NCBI RefSeq assembly: GCF_017377775.1
Contig: NZ_JAFVLN010000011.1
Location: 124,001-188,000, forward strand
Length of the DNA stretch: 64,000 bases
Origin: Streptomyces sp. VRA16 Mangrove soil
GTDB taxonomy: Bacteria > Actinomycetota > Actinomycetes > Streptomycetales > Streptomycetaceae
Direction of reading: 5' to 3'
The notes beneath the pieces were generated by a model. It was not told the DNA's origin, searched no databases, and saw only the letters and a list, made by a program, of their open reading frames with translations. Shown in pieces: positions 12,126 through 20,650 of the stretch. How positions within the stretch are numbered: position 1 is the first letter of the stretch; each line of letters begins with the position of its first letter. The translations under genes were made by a program, and so were the position numbers.

Positions 12126-13043
12126 CTACAGGTCCGCGCCGACGGATCCGGCCGCCGCGCAGGAGGGGCAGGCGCCCGGCTCCGGGCCCCGGTAGGCGTG
12201 GTCGCAGGTGTCGCAGTTGTGCAGCGGGTACCGGGTGGGGTCGGGCAGGGCCGGGGGCCTGAACGGCGGTGGCGGAGGGAGGAGCGCCGTCAGCCGGTGG
12301 GCGAGGAGGGCGGCGGGGTGGCGTACGGGTTCGGGGAGGTTGCCGGTGAGGGCGTGGCGCACGGCGGTGGGGGTGGCCTCGCGCTCCAGCCAGGCGGCGA
12401 CGCCGGGGGCGAGGCGGGCGGTGTCCTCGGCGGACAGCAGCAGCGCGGGTTCGCGGCGGTGGAGGGTGGCCAGCAGGTCGGTGGCCTGCTGGAGCAGGGT
12501 GGGGGAGGGGTGGGAAGGGTGCGGTACGTGGAGGGGGCGCGGGCGCCTCTTCTCGCGGGGCGGTCGGGGTGCGGCGGAGGACTGCTGCGCGGGGGCGGGC
12601 CCGGGCTCCGGCGCGGCGGGGGTGCCGGGTACGCGGTCGGGTGCCTTGGCGGCGCCGGGCCGGTTGCAGGAGACGGTGCGCGTGGCCATGCGGCCGTTGG
12701 GCAGGCGGTGGCGCTCGCGGCGCAGGTAGCCGTGGGCTTCGAGCTGGTTGAGCGCGGTGGAGATCCGGTCCCGGCCCTCTTGGAAGCGAGCGGTGAGCGA
12801 GCGGATGTCGACGGGGGTACCGGCGGGCAGCGACTGGATGTGGACGGAGATCCCGATCGCGGTGGCGGACAGCTCGCGATGCTGGGCGAGGTCGTTGCTG
12901 ACGACCGTGAAGCGGGTGGGGATGCGGACGTTCTCGTGGACCACCCCGGAGGTGGGGTGGCCGTTCCCGGCAACGTTCCCGGCAACGCTCCGGGCAACAG
13001 GGAACTCGGCGCACGCGGGCGCGCTAGGGTGCTGCGTATCCAT
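12126..13043 (-). CDS. winged-helix protein with C-terminal zinc ribbon
   Basis: A 305-residue protein. Residues 38-125 form a winged helix-turn-helix (TRFTVVSNDLAQHRELSATAIGISVHI.. VDIRSLTARF.. ISTALNQLEAHGYLRR), as in phage/plasmid replication or GntR-like domains. A long Pro/Ala-rich linker follows, then a helical region, then a CX2C...CX2C knuckle (CDTC at about 277-280, CPSC at 292-295). Such proteins are common and multicopy in Streptomyces, often in variable loci; their role is unknown. The ATG is preceded by TAGGAGC. The N-terminus has a repeated AGN motif from a 12-bp repeat. Confidence 0.7.
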   Translation of the reverse strand: MDTQHPSAPACAEFPVARSVAGNVAGNGHPTSGVVHENVRIPTRFTVVSNDLAQHRELSATAIGISVHIQSLPAGTPVDIRSLTARFQEGRDRISTALNQLEAHGYLRRERHRLPNGRMATRTVSCNRPGAAKAPDRVPGTPAAPEPGPAPAQQSSAAPRPPREKRRPRPLHVPHPSHPSPTLLQQATDLLATLHRREPALLLSAEDTARLAPGVAAWLEREATPTAVRHALTGNLPEPVRHPAALLAHRLTALLPPPPPFRPPALPDPTRYPLHNCDTCDHAYRGPEPGACPSCAAAGSVGADL

Positions 13044-13418
13044 CGGGAAGCTCCTACTTCCTCGGTGGTCAGGCCCTCGCACTGGGATTGCCGTCCCGGC
13101 GGGGGCCGTCGCATATCTGCGGTTGTCGTATCGGCGTGAGCGTAAAGGTGCGAACTGGTCTCCGCGCAAGCCGAGTTGGGCGAGTTCACCCGTCCGTGTC
13201 GCCGTCGTCGCGGGAGGTGGGGTGGGGCTTGGTCCGGTTCCTTTCTTCCCCGTCGTTCTTTGTGGGGTGATCGCCCGTGGCGCCGGTGTACGGGATTCCG
13301 GGCGCCGGTCCCGCCCCGTTTTTGTCCGGCGCTGTCCGGGCTGCCGGGCGGCCTGTGCGGGTAGGGCGGCGGATGTGTGATCGGCGGGGAGCGGCACGGT
13401 ACGGCGGAGGTGGCGTGG
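13044..13418. other. divergent intergenic region
   Basis: About 375 bases between two divergently transcribed regulatory genes. It presumably holds both promoters, but I find no -35/-10 pair with correct spacing on either strand (TTGTCG at 13123 and TAAAGG at 13143 are only 14 nt apart). No RNA gene or coding frame is convincing. Confidence 0.5.
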
Positions 13419-14291
13419 GTGGACGCGACGGGCGAGGGCAGGGCGGCGGGCGGGGTCGACGACGCGGGCTGGGACGTCGACCCGGACGACGAACAGGGCG
13501 CGGCGATCGTTGCCATGGTCGGGCAGCAGATCAAGACGCGGCGCGAGCAACTCGGCCTGAGCGCAGCCCAGTTCGGCGAGGCGATCGGGTACGGCGAGGA
13601 TCAGGTCTACAAGGTCGAGTCGGGCAAGCGGATCCCGAAGCCCGGCTATCTGGACGCTGCGGACCGGGTCCTGGACGCTGGCGGGATGATCTCGGCCACC
13701 AAGCAGCGGGTCGCCGAGGTGCGGTACCCGAAGAAGGTGCGGGATCTGGCGAAGCTGGAGGCCAAGGCCGTAGAAGTGTGCGTGTACGCGAACAACGGCC
13801 TCCACGGGCTCCTTCAGACGGAAGGCCATGCGCGGGTGCTGCTGGAGTCGAGGCAGCCCGCCTACCCGTTGGAGGAGGTCGAGCGCGGGGTCGCCGCCCG
13901 GATGGCCCGGAGGGCGATCTTCGAGCGGGAACCGGCCCCCGATGTGAGCTTCGTGCAGGAGGAAGCGGCGCTGCGACGGCCCATCGGGGGGAGAATGGAG
14001 TGGCGTCGGCAGCTCGAACGCCTCCTGGAAGTGGGCCAGTTGCGCAATGTCTCGCTTCAGGTGATGCCGACGCGCTGCGAGACCCACCCTGGGCTTGGCG
14101 GGTGGATCGAGGTGCTGAAGTTCCCGGACGGTACGGCTGTAGGGCGGTCGGACGGGGCGTTCAACGGACGCCCCGTGGAGGACCCCAAACAGCTCCGCAT
14201 CCTCGAAATGCGCTATGGCATGATCCGGGCTCAGGCTCTCTCGCCCGGAGAGTCGCTGGCCTTCATCGAGCAAGTGCTGGGAGAAACATGA
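13419..14291 (+). CDS. XRE-family regulator with DUF5753 domain
   Basis: A helix-turn-helix regulator of the large Streptomyces family that pairs with DUF397 proteins. The HTH is TRREQLGLSAAQFGEAIGYG.. VYKVESGKRIPKPGYL, followed by a DUF5753 ligand/partner domain (EARVLLESRQPAYP, FVQEEAALRRPIGG, LQVMP, FNGRPVEDP). The start is uncertain: GTG at 13419 has GGAGG 8 nt upstream and is preferred (290 residues), with GTG 13377 or ATG 13515 as alternatives. Its stop overlaps the next gene as ATGA, so the pair is translationally coupled. These pairs are usually linked to developmental or conserved-operon signalling. Confidence 0.88.
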   Translation: MDATGEGRAAGGVDDAGWDVDPDDEQGAAIVAMVGQQIKTRREQLGLSAAQFGEAIGYGEDQVYKVESGKRIPKPGYLDAADRVLDAGGMISATKQRVAEVRYPKKVRDLAKLEAKAVEVCVYANNGLHGLLQTEGHARVLLESRQPAYPLEEVERGVAARMARRAIFEREPAPDVSFVQEEAALRRPIGGRMEWRRQLERLLEVGQLRNVSLQVMPTRCETHPGLGGWIEVLKFPDGTAVGRSDGAFNGRPVEDPKQLRILEMRYGMIRAQALSPGESLAFIEQVLGET

Positions 14292-14497
14292 TCCGCAAGA
14301 CCAGCGCCGGAGGCGGCGTCGAGCTGGAGTGGTTCAAGAGCAGCTACAGCGACAGCAGCAGCGGCAACGACTGCGTCGAGATCGCCGTAGCCCCCGGCAC
14401 GGTGCACGTCCGGGACTCCAAGGACACCCGGGGCCCCCGCTTCGCCGTTGCCGACTCGGCGTGGGCGGACTTCGTGACGTACGCCCGCAGGGCCTGA
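14288..14497 (+). CDS. DUF397 domain small protein
   Basis: A 69-residue protein with the full DUF397 signature: W.KSSYS....NDCVE.A, VHVRDSKD..GP, and a C-terminal segment ending in W.DFV. The ATG overlaps the TGA of the upstream XRE regulator. DUF397 proteins act with their adjacent XRE partner, probably as modulators resembling an anti-regulator/regulator pair. The pairing here is complete and intact. Confidence 0.92.
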   Translation: MIRKTSAGGGVELEWFKSSYSDSSSGNDCVEIAVAPGTVHVRDSKDTRGPRFAVADSAWADFVTYARRA

Positions 14498-14507
14498 GCA
14501 GGCGTGT

Positions 14508-15056
14508 CTACCGCTGCGGCGGCGCGAAAGTGAAGCGGCCCGGCGCGTACGGAACGCGCCGGTAGCCCGCGGCCGTGAGAGCGGTGAGGGCCTGCCGGGC
14601 GAGGAGCAGCTGGACGCCGATGATGACGGCGACCAGGCAGATCACCGCCGCGACGAAGAAGAGGCCGTTCCCGGCGGCGAAGCGGCCGAGGGCCAAGAGG
14701 CCGAAGCAGCCCAGCGAGAGGGGCAGGCGCGTCTTCAGGCTCTTCCAGCCCAGCAGGTCGTAGCGGACTCGCTGATGGTCCAGCTTCAGCTGGGCGGGGG
14801 AGAGCTCGGGTATGTACGGCGCGTACGGCCAGAGCTGGGCCGCACGGGCGCGGACCTGCGGATCGGGGTCCGGGGTGAAGGCGACCGAGATGCTGAAGAC
14901 GTGCTGACGCGCCTCAAGGAAGTGGAAGCCGTACAGCTCCGCGACGGTGACCAGCCGGCCGAGCTTCTTCATGCGCGCCATCTGGACGCTGAGCTCGAAC
15001 GGGAATCCCTGTGCCATACGGTGGAAGAGCTGAGCCGTCAGACGGTCGGTCGCCAT
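14508..15056 (-). CDS. two-TM membrane protein of unknown function
   Basis: A 182-residue protein: a soluble N-terminal part (ATDRLTAQLFHRMAQG.., FHFLEARQHVFSISVAF) and two adjacent hydrophobic segments at about 112-148, then a short basic tail. The family is not recognised. It converges on the DUF397 gene with a 10-nt gap and is divergent from the rpsJ promoter. The ATG at 15056 is chosen over an in-frame upstream extension that would run into the rpsJ promoter; an AGGAGA lies about 15 nt upstream, which is long spacing. Confidence 0.6.
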   Translation of the reverse strand: MATDRLTAQLFHRMAQGFPFELSVQMARMKKLGRLVTVAELYGFHFLEARQHVFSISVAFTPDPDPQVRARAAQLWPYAPYIPELSPAQLKLDHQRVRYDLLGWKSLKTRLPLSLGCFGLLALGRFAAGNGLFFVAAVICLVAVIIGVQLLLARQALTALTAAGYRRVPYAPGRFTFAPPQR

Positions 15057-15142
15057 GTGTGTCGCCCCGTGTCTCCTGAGTGAGGGATGAGGTGCGCGTA
15101 GCTTGGCGCATCGACCCGCACCCCGTACACCGGGGTCTGTGT

Positions 15143-15170
15143 TTGACCTTCGCCACACCCGGGGTACTCT
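15143..15170 (+). promoter_or_regulatory. sigma-HrdB-type promoter of the S10 superoperon
   Basis: TTGACC (15143-15148), a 16-nt spacer, then TACTCT (15165-15170). Transcription would begin near 15177, giving a leader of about 374 nt before rpsJ. The gene-free stretch 15057-15550 consists of this promoter and that leader, including the shared hairpin motif at 15462-15486. Confidence 0.75.
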
Positions 15171-15461
15171 CTACGGCTCGATTGGCCCCGGACATGCCCC
15201 GTATGGCAGACTGTCGGGGTTGCTCGGTTGAGTGCCGATGCTGCGCGCCTCCCGCCGGGAGGACCGGAAGCGAGTCCCACAGTACTCGTCGCCCTATCTG
15301 TCGCTTGCGGCAGCGCTGGGGCGGACGTACGGGAATCTTCCGGGAAGTTCAGCGCGGAGCTCAGCCAGGCGCCTGGTGGGTTTCTTCCCCCAGCCTTGCG
15401 GCCTCGGGCCGCGGTTCCTGTAGCAGGGAAATCCGTAAGGAAATTTCTGTGAGCGAGACCG

Positions 15462-15486
15462 CGACACGCCCGACCGCGTGGGTCGG
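15462..15486 (+). promoter_or_regulatory. rpsJ leader hairpin motif shared with the rpsL leader
   Basis: CGACAC then the CCGACC-GCGTG-GGTCGG hairpin, identical to the block in the rpsL leader at 24 of 25 positions, 65 nt before the rpsJ start codon. The surrounding leader sequences do not match, so the block itself appears to be conserved. Confidence 0.55.
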
Positions 15487-15550
15487 AGGAAGTGTGAAAC
15501 AGGGCCCTCAGGAGCCAGAGCGTTACGAGACAAAGGACTACTAAGTAGCC

Positions 15551-15859
15551 ATGGCGGGACAGAAGATCCGCATCCGGCTCAAGGCCTACGACCACGAGGT
15601 CATCGACTCCTCGGCGAAGAAGATCGTCGAGACGGTGACCCGCACTGGTGCGTCGGTCGCGGGCCCGGTGCCGCTCCCCACCGAGAAGAACGTGTACTGC
15701 GTCATCAAGTCGCCGCACAAGTACAAGGACTCGCGCGAGCACTTCGAGATGCGCACGCACAAGCGCCTGATCGACATTCTCGACCCGACGCCGAAGACCG
15801 TTGACTCCCTGATGCGACTCGACCTCCCGGCCGGTGTCGACATCGAGATCAAGCTCTGA
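15551..15859 (+). CDS. rpsJ: 30S ribosomal protein S10
   Basis: Small-subunit head protein, also the NusB partner (NusE) in antitermination; 102 residues. MAGQKIRIRLKAYDHEVID, the KNVYCVIKSPHKYKDSREHFEMRTHKR region and the C-terminal DLPAGVDIEIKL are canonical. It is the first gene of the S10 operon behind the long leader. Confidence 0.98.
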   Translation: MAGQKIRIRLKAYDHEVIDSSAKKIVETVTRTGASVAGPVPLPTEKNVYCVIKSPHKYKDSREHFEMRTHKRLIDILDPTPKTVDSLMRLDLPAGVDIEIKL

Positions 15860-15877
15860 AGGCCGGTGATCTGAGTA

Positions 15878-16522
15878 ATGGCTAAGCAGATCAAGGGCAT
15901 CCTGGGCGAGAAGCTCGGCATGACGCAGGTGTGGGACGAGAACAACCGTGTTGTTCCGGTCACCGTCGTCAAGGCCGGCCCGAACGTCGTCACCCAGGTC
16001 CGTACGAACGATGTGGACGGCTACGAGTCGGTCCAGATCGCCTTCGGCGAGATCGACCCGCGCAAGGTGAACAAGCCCCTCAAGGGCCACTTCGCCAAGG
16101 CCGACGTCACTCCCCGTCGTCACCTCGTCGAGATCCGTACCTCGGACGCTTCCGAGTACACCCTCGGCCAGGAGATCACCGCTGAGACCTTCGAGTCCGG
16201 CGTGAAGGTCGACGTGACCGGCAAGAGCAAGGGCAAGGGCTTCGCCGGTGTCATGAAGCGTCACAACTTCGCCGGTGGCAAGGCATCTCACGGTGCCCAC
16301 CGCGTGCACCGCAAGCCGGGCTCGATCGGTGGCTGCGCCACCCCCGGCCGTGTGTTCAAGGGCCTCCGCATGGCGGGCCGTATGGGCAACGAGCGGGTCA
16401 CCACCCAGAACCTGACCGTCCACGCCGTTGACGCGGAGAAGGGTCTGCTGCTCATCAAGGGCGCGGTTCCCGGTCCGAACGGCGGCCTCGTCCTGGTCCG
16501 CACTGCGGCCAAGGGGGCCTGA
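15878..16522 (+). CDS. rplC: 50S ribosomal protein L3
   Basis: Large-subunit early-assembly protein reaching the peptidyl-transferase centre; 214 residues. It begins MAKQIKGILGEKLGMTQVWD and carries the loop GKGFAGVMKRHNFAGGKASHGAHRVHRKPGSIG that extends to the A-site. It starts 18 nt after rpsJ. Confidence 0.97.
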   Translation: MAKQIKGILGEKLGMTQVWDENNRVVPVTVVKAGPNVVTQVRTNDVDGYESVQIAFGEIDPRKVNKPLKGHFAKADVTPRRHLVEIRTSDASEYTLGQEITAETFESGVKVDVTGKSKGKGFAGVMKRHNFAGGKASHGAHRVHRKPGSIGGCATPGRVFKGLRMAGRMGNERVTTQNLTVHAVDAEKGLLLIKGAVPGPNGGLVLVRTAAKGA

Positions 16523-16530
16523 GGTAACCG

Positions 16531-17184
16531 ATGAGCACTGTTGACATCCTTTCGCCGGCAGGCGACAAGACCGGGACGGTCGAGCTCCCCGCGGAGATCT
16601 TCGACGTCGAGAAGATCAGCGTTCCGCTGCTTCACCAGGTCGTAGTCGCGCAGCTGGCCGCTGCCCGCCAGGGCACGCACAAGACCAAGACCCGTGGCGA
16701 AGTCCGTGGTGGTGGCAAGAAGCCGTACCGCCAGAAGGGCACCGGCCGCGCCCGTCAGGGCTCGACCCGCGCGCCGCAGTTCGCCGGTGGTGGCGTCGTG
16801 CACGGTCCCGTGCCGCGTGACTACTCGCAGCGGACCCCGAAGAAGATGAAGGCTGCCGCGCTGCGTCACGCCCTCACCGACCGGGCCCGCAACGCTCGCA
16901 TCCACGTCGTCTCCGGCGTGGTCGAGGGCGAGGTCTCCACCAAGGCCGCCAAGACGCTGTTCGGCAAGATCTCGGAGCGCAAGAACCTGCTCCTGGTCGC
17001 CGACCGCAGCGACGAGGCCGCGTGGCTCTCCGCCCGCAACCTGCCCCAGGTCCACATCCTGGAGCCGGGCCAGCTGAACACGTACGACGTTCTCGTCTCG
17101 GACGACGTGGTCTTCACCCAGGCCGCTTTCGAGTCCTTCGTGTCCGGCCCGAAGGCCAATGACACCGAAGGGAGCGAAGCCTGA
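16531..17184 (+). CDS. rplD: 50S ribosomal protein L4
   Basis: Lines the exit tunnel; 217 residues. The tunnel loop GGGKKPYRQKGTGRARQGSTRAPQ is intact with no macrolide-type change visible. In E. coli L4 also controls its operon; a similar role of the rpsJ leader here is only a possibility. The stop overlaps the rplW start as TGATG. Confidence 0.97.
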   Translation: MSTVDILSPAGDKTGTVELPAEIFDVEKISVPLLHQVVVAQLAAARQGTHKTKTRGEVRGGGKKPYRQKGTGRARQGSTRAPQFAGGGVVHGPVPRDYSQRTPKKMKAAALRHALTDRARNARIHVVSGVVEGEVSTKAAKTLFGKISERKNLLLVADRSDEAAWLSARNLPQVHILEPGQLNTYDVLVSDDVVFTQAAFESFVSGPKANDTEGSEA

Positions 17185-17603
17185 TGGCTATCCGTCACCA
17201 GAGCATCGCGTCCAAGGCTGCGAAGGCTGCGAAGGCCGCGCGCGTCGCCAAGGCGAAGCGCATCGCGACCGAGGGCAAGATCGCCGTTGAGCCCACCCCG
17301 CTGAGCAAGTCCTTCTCGGACCCGCGCGACGTTCTCGTCAAGCCGGTCGTCTCCGAGAAGTCGTACGCGCTCCTCGACGAGGGCAAGTACACGTTCATCG
17401 TGGCCCCCGGCGCCAACAAGACCCAGATCAAGCAGGCCGTCGAGGCGGTCTTCTCGGTCAAGGTCACCGGCGTCAACACGATCAACCGTCAGGGCAAGCG
17501 CAAGCGCACCCGCACCGGTTTCGGCAAGCGTGCCGACACCAAGCGCGCGATTGTGACCCTTGCTGAGGGCGACCGTATCGACATCTTCGGCCAGGCCTCC
17601 TAA
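17184..17603 (+). CDS. rplW: 50S ribosomal protein L23
   Basis: Exit-tunnel rim protein that docks trigger factor and SRP. It has 139 residues, about 40 more than most bacteria. The extra part is an Ala/Lys-rich N-terminal helix (AAKAAKAARVAKAKR) typical of Streptomyces. The core (DPRDVLVKPVVSEKSYALLDE.. NTINRQGKRKRT) is normal. Confidence 0.97.
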   Translation: MAIRHQSIASKAAKAAKAARVAKAKRIATEGKIAVEPTPLSKSFSDPRDVLVKPVVSEKSYALLDEGKYTFIVAPGANKTQIKQAVEAVFSVKVTGVNTINRQGKRKRTRTGFGKRADTKRAIVTLAEGDRIDIFGQAS

Positions 17604-17641
17604 CGGAGACCCTGGTCCGAATATCGGACGAGGACTGAGAA

Positions 17642-18478
17642 ATGGGAATCCGCAAGTACAAGCCGACTACGCCGGGCCGTCGTGGCTCCAGCGTCGCCGA
17701 CTTCGTCGAGGTCACGCGGTCCACGCCGGAGAAGTCGCTGGTCCGCCCCCTGCACAGCAAGGGCGGCCGTAACAATTCCGGTCGCGTGACCGTTCGCCAC
17801 CAGGGTGGCGGACACAAGCGCGCCTACCGCGTGATCGACTTCCGTCGTCACGACAAGGACGGCGTGCCGGCGAAGGTCGCTCACATCGAGTACGACCCGA
17901 ACCGCACCGCGCGCATCGCGCTCCTGCACTACGCGGACGGCGAGAAGCGCTACATCCTGGCCCCGCGTGGGCTCGCCCAGGGTGCCGTGGTCGAGAACGG
18001 CCCGGCGGCCGACATCAAGCCCGGCAACAACCTGGCGCTGCGCAACATCCCGGTCGGTACCACGATCCACGCGATCGAGCTCCGTCCCGGTGGTGGCGCC
18101 AAGTTCGCCCGTTCCGCGGGTGCCTCCGTGCAGCTGCTGGCGAAGGAAGGTGCCATGGCGCACCTCCGTATGCCGTCCGGCGAAATCCGTCTGGTCGACG
18201 TGCGCTGCCGCGCCACCGTCGGCGAGGTCGGCAACGCCGAGCAGTCGAACATCAACTGGGGCAAGGCCGGCCGCATGCGCTGGAAGGGCGTCCGCCCGAC
18301 CGTGCGTGGTGTCGTCATGAACCCGGTCGACCACCCGCACGGTGGTGGTGAAGGCAAGACCTCCGGTGGTCGTCACCCGGTCTCGCCGTGGGGCAAGAAG
18401 GAGGGTCGTACTCGTGATCGCAACAAGGCGAGCAACAAGTACATCGTCCGCCGCCGCAAGTCGAACAAGAAGCGCTAG
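17642..18478 (+). CDS. rplB: 50S ribosomal protein L2
   Basis: Essential for subunit joining and peptidyl transfer; 278 residues. The catalytic-site-proximal signature VDHPHGGGEGKTSGGRHPVSPWGKK (shown in part) is intact, with the basic tail YIVRRRKSNKKR. It starts 38 nt after rplW. Confidence 0.98.
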   Translation: MGIRKYKPTTPGRRGSSVADFVEVTRSTPEKSLVRPLHSKGGRNNSGRVTVRHQGGGHKRAYRVIDFRRHDKDGVPAKVAHIEYDPNRTARIALLHYADGEKRYILAPRGLAQGAVVENGPAADIKPGNNLALRNIPVGTTIHAIELRPGGGAKFARSAGASVQLLAKEGAMAHLRMPSGEIRLVDVRCRATVGEVGNAEQSNINWGKAGRMRWKGVRPTVRGVVMNPVDHPHGGGEGKTSGGRHPVSPWGKKEGRTRDRNKASNKYIVRRRKSNKKR

Positions 18479-18490
18479 GAGCGGGTTTAG

Positions 18491-18772
18491 ATGCCGCGCA
18501 GTCTCAAGAAGGGACCCTTCGTTGACGGCCACCTCGTAAAGAAGGTGGACGCTCAGAACGAAGCCGGTACCAAGAACGTCATCAAGACCTGGTCCCGTCG
18601 CTCGATGATCATCCCCAGCATGCTGGGCCACACGATCGCGGTGCACAACGGCAAGACCCACATCCCGGTGTTCGTCACCGAGTCGATGGTCGGCCACAAG
18701 CTCGGCGAGTTCTCGCCGACGCGCACCTTCCGGGGTCACGTCAAGGACGACCGGAAGTCGAAGCGCCGCTAA
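18491..18772 (+). CDS. rpsS: 30S ribosomal protein S19
   Basis: Small-subunit head protein, 93 residues, beginning MPRSLKKGPFVDGHLVKKV with the conserved WSRRSMIIPSMLGHTIAVHNG. It lies 12 nt after rplB within the same transcript. Confidence 0.98.
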   Translation: MPRSLKKGPFVDGHLVKKVDAQNEAGTKNVIKTWSRRSMIIPSMLGHTIAVHNGKTHIPVFVTESMVGHKLGEFSPTRTFRGHVKDDRKSKRR

Positions 18773-18814
18773 GGCGGGGTGGAATCGACTATGACTAACA
18801 CCGAAGGGACAACC

Positions 18815-19162
18815 ATGGAAGCCAGGGCCCAGGCGCGGTACATCCGCGTCACGCCCATGAAGGCCCGCCGCGTGGTGGACCTCATCCGTGGCATGGATGC
18901 CACGGAGGCTCAGGCGGTCCTGCGTTTCGCCCCGCAGGCCGCGAGCGTGCCGGTCGGCAAGGTGCTGGACAGCGCCATTGCCAACGCCGCGCACAACTAC
19001 GACCACACGGACGCTTCGTCGCTGTTCATCAGCGAGGCGTTCGTCGATGAGGGCCCGACCCTGAAGCGGTTCCGTCCGCGTGCCCAGGGCCGTGCCTACC
19101 GGATCCGCAAGCGGACCTCCCACATCACCGTGGTCGTCAGCAGCAAGGAAGGAACCCGGTAA
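18815..19162 (+). CDS. rplV: 50S ribosomal protein L22
   Basis: Exit-tunnel protein, 115 residues from MEARAQARYIRVTPMKARRV. The tunnel hairpin (LKRFRPRAQGRAYRIRKRTSH) is intact. ATG 18815 is preferred because GAAGGGA lies 5 nt upstream and the family begins here; an in-frame ATG at 18791 would add 8 residues. The stop overlaps the rpsC start (TAATG). Confidence 0.95.
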   Translation: MEARAQARYIRVTPMKARRVVDLIRGMDATEAQAVLRFAPQAASVPVGKVLDSAIANAAHNYDHTDASSLFISEAFVDEGPTLKRFRPRAQGRAYRIRKRTSHITVVVSSKEGTR

Positions 19163-20001
19163 TGGGCCAGAAGGTTAACCCGCATGGGTTCCGGCTCGGT
19201 GTCACGACCGACTTCAAGTCGCGTTGGTACGCCGACAAGCTGTACAAGGACTACGTCAAGGAAGACGTCGCCATCCGTCGGATGATGACGTCCGGCATGG
19301 AGCGCGCCGGCATCTCGAAGGTTGAGATCGAGCGCACCCGTGACCGCGTGCGGGTGGACATCCACACCGCTCGTCCCGGCATCGTCATCGGCCGCCGTGG
19401 CGCCGAGGCCGACCGCATCCGCGGTGACCTCGAGAAGCTCACGGGCAAGCAGGTCCAGCTGAACATCCTCGAGGTCAAGAACCCCGAGACCGATGCTCAG
19501 CTCGTGGCCCAGGCCGTTGCGGAGCAGCTGTCCTCCCGCGTCTCCTTCCGTCGGGCCATGCGTAAGAGCATGCAGTCCGCCATGAAGGCCGGCGCCAAGG
19601 GCATCAAGATCCAGTGTGGCGGTCGTCTCGGCGGTGCCGAGATGTCCCGTTCGGAGTTCTACCGCGAGGGCCGTGTGCCCCTGCACACGCTCCGCGCCAA
19701 CGTGGACTACGGCTTCTTCGAGGCCAAGACGACCTTCGGCCGCATCGGCGTGAAGGTCTGGATCTACAAGGGCGACGTCAAGAACATCGCCGAGGTCCGC
19801 GCCGAGAACGCCGCTGCCCGCGCCGGCAACCGCCCGGCCCGTGGTGGCAACGACCGCCCGGCCCGTGGTGGCCGTGGTGGCGAGCGTGGCGGCCGCGGTC
19901 GCAAGCCGCAGCAGCAGTCCGCGCCGGCTGCCGAGGCCCCCAAGGCCGACGCTCCCGCCGCTGCCGCTCCGGCTGCTGAGAGCACCGGAACGGAGGCCTG
20001 A
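19162..20001 (+). CDS. rpsC: 30S ribosomal protein S3 with RGG-rich tail
   Basis: Part of the mRNA entry helicase; 279 residues. The KH domain GIVIGRRGAEADRIR and the second domain are normal to about residue 215. The remainder is a low-complexity tail with Arg-Gly-Gly repeats (PARGGNDRPARGGRGGERGGRGRK) and then an Ala/Pro/Glu-rich end, far longer than in E. coli (233 residues). Such a tail could contact mRNA or rRNA near the entry site. Confidence 0.97.
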   Translation: MGQKVNPHGFRLGVTTDFKSRWYADKLYKDYVKEDVAIRRMMTSGMERAGISKVEIERTRDRVRVDIHTARPGIVIGRRGAEADRIRGDLEKLTGKQVQLNILEVKNPETDAQLVAQAVAEQLSSRVSFRRAMRKSMQSAMKAGAKGIKIQCGGRLGGAEMSRSEFYREGRVPLHTLRANVDYGFFEAKTTFGRIGVKVWIYKGDVKNIAEVRAENAAARAGNRPARGGNDRPARGGRGGERGGRGRKPQQQSAPAAEAPKADAPAAAAPAAESTGTEA

Positions 20002-20006
20002 CCGAA

Positions 20007-20426
20007 ATGCTGATCCCCCGTAGGGTCAAGCACCGCAAGCAGCACCACCCGAAGCGCAGCGGTATGTCCAAGGGTGGCACGCAGGTTGCGTTCGGCGAGT
20101 ACGGCATCCAGGCGCTCACCCCGGCCTACGTGACGAACCGTCAGATCGAGGCCGCGCGTATCGCGATGACCCGTCACATCAAGCGTGGCGGCAAGGTCTG
20201 GATCAACATCTACCCGGACCGCCCCCTCACGAAGAAGCCTGCCGAGACCCGCATGGGTTCCGGTAAGGGTTCGCCGGAGTGGTGGGTCGCGAACGTCAAG
20301 CCCGGGCGCGTGATGTTCGAGCTGTCGTACCCCAACGAGAAGATCGCGCGTGAGGCGCTGACTCGTGCGGCCCACAAGCTGCCGATGAAGTGCAAGATCG
20401 TCAAGCGCGAGGCAGGTGAAGCGTGA
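20007..20426 (+). CDS. rplP: 50S ribosomal protein L16
   Basis: Large-subunit protein at the A-site tRNA elbow; 139 residues. MLIPRRVKHRKQHH, the loop with KGGTQVAFGEYGIQAL and the MGSGKG-PEWWVA block are canonical. The ATG is 5 nt after rpsC; the stop overlaps rpmC. Confidence 0.97.
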   Translation: MLIPRRVKHRKQHHPKRSGMSKGGTQVAFGEYGIQALTPAYVTNRQIEAARIAMTRHIKRGGKVWINIYPDRPLTKKPAETRMGSGKGSPEWWVANVKPGRVMFELSYPNEKIAREALTRAAHKLPMKCKIVKREAGEA

Positions 20427-20650
20427 TGTCGACCGGTACCAAGGCGTCCGAGCTGCGCGAGCTGGGCAACGAGGAGCTTGTCGCCAAGCTTCGCGAGGCC
20501 AAGGAAGAGCTGTTCAACCTCCGCTTCCAGGCGGCGACGGGCCAGCTCGAGAACCACGGCCGGCTCAAGGCCGTCCGCAAGGACATCGCCCGTATCTACA
20601 CCCTGATGCGTGAGCGTGAGCTCGGCATCGAGACGGTGGAGAACGCCTGA
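20426..20650 (+). CDS. rpmC: 50S ribosomal protein L29
   Basis: Small helical protein at the exit tunnel, 74 residues (KASELRELGNEELVAKLREAKEELFNLRFQ.. RLKAVRKDIARIYTLMRER). The ATG at 20426 overlaps the rplP TGA; a GTG three bases earlier is less likely. Its TGA overlaps the rpsQ ATG. Confidence 0.96.
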   Translation: MSTGTKASELRELGNEELVAKLREAKEELFNLRFQAATGQLENHGRLKAVRKDIARIYTLMRERELGIETVENA

